A stretch of DNA of 14,289 nt from Chloroflexota bacterium (lineage in GTDB: Bacteria > Chloroflexota > Anaerolineae > Anaerolineales > Villigracilaceae): contig JACPVB010000040.1 in NCBI GenBank assembly GCA_016191985.1, positions 1 to 14,289 on the forward strand, written 5' to 3'. The notes under the pieces were generated by a model that searched no databases, was not told the DNA's origin, and saw nothing but the letters and a program-made list of their open reading frames with translations. Made by a program: the position numbers and the translations under genes. Positions 13,247 through 14,289 of this stretch are shown here, in pieces; position 1 is the stretch's first letter, and every line of letters starts with the position of its first letter.

Positions 13247-13912
13247 TTAAGCCTCCTTGCCTTCCTGCAATTTTGCGCGCAGGGCCTTTACACCTTCGAG
13301 AGTGGCGCTTATGGTCAGCACATCGCCGTTCTTGAGTTTTGTATCCGGGGTTGGTAATTCCGCGCGTCCCGCACGGGTGAGCGCGGCACAGACGATGTCA
13401 TTGCATCCATCCAGAAGGTTGGAGAGGGTCAGGCCATCCCACTTGGGTGAGATGTACATCTCGTACATTTCCACTTCGCCGTTGCCTGCGGAAAACACCG
13501 CGCGGAAGGATGGGTCGATCAACAATTCCTGCACACGTTCCGCGCCCCAGGCTGTGGAACTGACGATCTGTAGACCAAAGGCTTCCAGCATTTCACGCAT
13601 GGCGGGGTCATAATTGCGGACAATCACCTGCTTCACATTGGAATAATGCACGCGAATGGCATGTCCGATCACGGCATTCATGGTGTCTGAATTGGTGACC
13701 ACAGCAATACCATCCGCTTTGGCAATGCCGGCCCGCTCTAATGCGTCAGAGGAGAGAACTTCCCCTTCCACGGTACGCCCTCGAAAGTCTGGATGGAGGC
13801 GATTAAAGGATTTCTGGTCGTTATCCACAACCACAACCTGGTGTCCATTTGTAAACAGGCGGAAGGACAATTCCGCTCCCACCCTGCCGCACCCGACAAC
13901 AATGAAATTCAT
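13247..13912 (-). CDS. TrkA/RCK-type NAD-binding potassium transport regulator (first)
   Basis: 221 residues with the same two-domain plan as its downstream neighbour but clearly diverged from it. The glycine motif is GCGRVG (7-12), the acidic residue Asp is in VVVDND, and the TrkA-C part is GDVLTISAT near the end. The two together could form a hetero-oligomeric RCK ring. The start overlaps the permease stop as ATGA, with AAGGAG 8 bases upstream, so translation is coupled to the permease. Confidence 0.92.
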   Translation of the reverse strand: MNFIVVGCGRVGAELSFRLFTNGHQVVVVDNDQKSFNRLHPDFRGRTVEGEVLSSDALERAGIAKADGIAVVTNSDTMNAVIGHAIRVHYSNVKQVIVRNYDPAMREMLEAFGLQIVSSTAWGAERVQELLIDPSFRAVFSAGNGEVEMYEMYISPKWDGLTLSNLLDGCNDIVCAALTRAGRAELPTPDTKLKNGDVLTISATLEGVKALRAKLQEGKEA

Positions 13913-14289
13913 TTTACAACTCCTTCATGCCCGCCATCTTCATGGACATGGTAGGGCACGTTCGTAATCACAATATCGTGCAAGTGCTTTAACTGGCTGC
14001 GCAATATTTCCGCCGTATTGGTATGCAGCGCAGAGGTCATGCGGTTGTCCGAAACAAATTCAGGCACTACAATGGTGATGGTCTCGCCGGGTTGGCGCTG
14101 TTCGGCGATACCGGCGATATATCCCAGGATCGGTTCAATAAAGAGACGGTATGGAGAATCCAACATCACCATGCGGACTCCCTCGCCCCAGGTCTCCCAC
14201 TTCTGACGGACCTTTTCCGCATCCGCGGGTTCAATGGTCACATGGACCGCGGTCACATCGTCCGATAACATGCGCGCATACCGAAGGGC
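13909..14289 (-). CDS. APC-family permease, C-terminal cytosolic domain (KimA-like), truncated by window edge
   Basis: Only the last 126 residues are in the window; the frame continues off the right edge (ALRYARMLSDDVTAVHV is already in frame before the internal ATG at 14271). The visible part is a soluble alpha/beta domain with LSDDVTAVHVTI, LDSPYRLFIEPILGYI, PGETITIVVPEFV and HDIVITNVPYHV. This matches the USP-like tail of a group of APC-superfamily permeases that includes the potassium importer KimA (YdaO) of Bacillus. The membrane part is not visible, so substrate cannot be confirmed. The ATGA overlap with a TrkA gene supports potassium. Confidence 0.82.
   Translation of the reverse strand, partial: ALRYARMLSDDVTAVHVTIEPADAEKVRQKWETWGEGVRMVMLDSPYRLFIEPILGYIAGIAEQRQPGETITIVVPEFVSDNRMTSALHTNTAEILRSQLKHLHDIVITNVPYHVHEDGGHEGVVK

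Noticed and set aside
1..14289. CRISPR array, tRNA, rRNA or insertion sequence
   Set aside because: The repeats are dispersed palindromes without regular spacers; I saw no tRNA cloverleaf, rRNA segment or transposase frame.

Overview
The window looks like a chromosomal segment of a Chloroflexota bacterium, most likely an Anaerolineae-type lineage. This rests on recalled protein flavour (a GH1 glucosidase, a hydroxyurea/streptomycin-type kinase, an APC permease beside two TrkA genes), fairly high GC in the core genes, and many short palindromic repeats between and inside genes. No rRNA, tRNA, CRISPR array or transposase was seen, so the assignment is an inference.

Layout. At the left edge is the 3' three-quarters of cysS (+). 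It is followed by a methyltransferase of the phthiotriol/phenolphthiotriol type, which is preceded by a decayed copy of its own first 16 codons. Next come an AT-rich orphan with one membrane segment and a coiled coil (+), and a small orphan with a C-terminal Ig-like region (-). rlmB (+) follows; cysS and rlmB are close neighbours in many bacteria, so the roughly 2.8 kb between them looks like an accessory insertion. Then come a GH1 beta-glycosidase and a probable operon of a TetR repressor and a DUF4386-like membrane protein, whose promoter carries two perfect palindromic operators. An APH(6)/hydroxyurea-type small-molecule kinase follows. A 49-residue membrane protein lies on the minus strand, divergent from a two-gene ABC exporter. 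The exporter is a textbook asymmetric heterodimer: one subunit has a D-D Walker B, the other has the normal Glu but a non-canonical signature. A shared bidirectional terminator separates it from a minus-strand operon read from the right edge: an APC permease (KimA-like C-terminal domain, truncated by the window) and two TrkA/RCK-type proteins, probably a potassium uptake or regulation unit.

The most notable layer is the repeats. One palindromic family (CCTTCGAC...GCTCAGG arms) appears as intergenic copies and also as apparent in-frame insertions inside the kinase and the minus-strand orphan. A second type (the CTC-rich palindrome) sits inside the first ABC subunit next to the A-loop. A further set of palindromes starting GTAG/TAG sits on or just after the stop codons of five genes, and in two cases supplies the TAG stop. 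The pattern resembles the protein-inserting palindromic elements known from Rickettsia and is the best candidate for something not described in this group.

Three genes (the AT-rich orphan, rlmB and the first ABC subunit) have a -10-like hexamer 6-9 bases before the start codon and little or no ribosome binding site, suggesting leaderless transcripts. Others (TetR, DUF4386, GH1, the TrkA pair, the 49-residue protein and the Ig-like orphan) have clear Shine-Dalgarno sequences.
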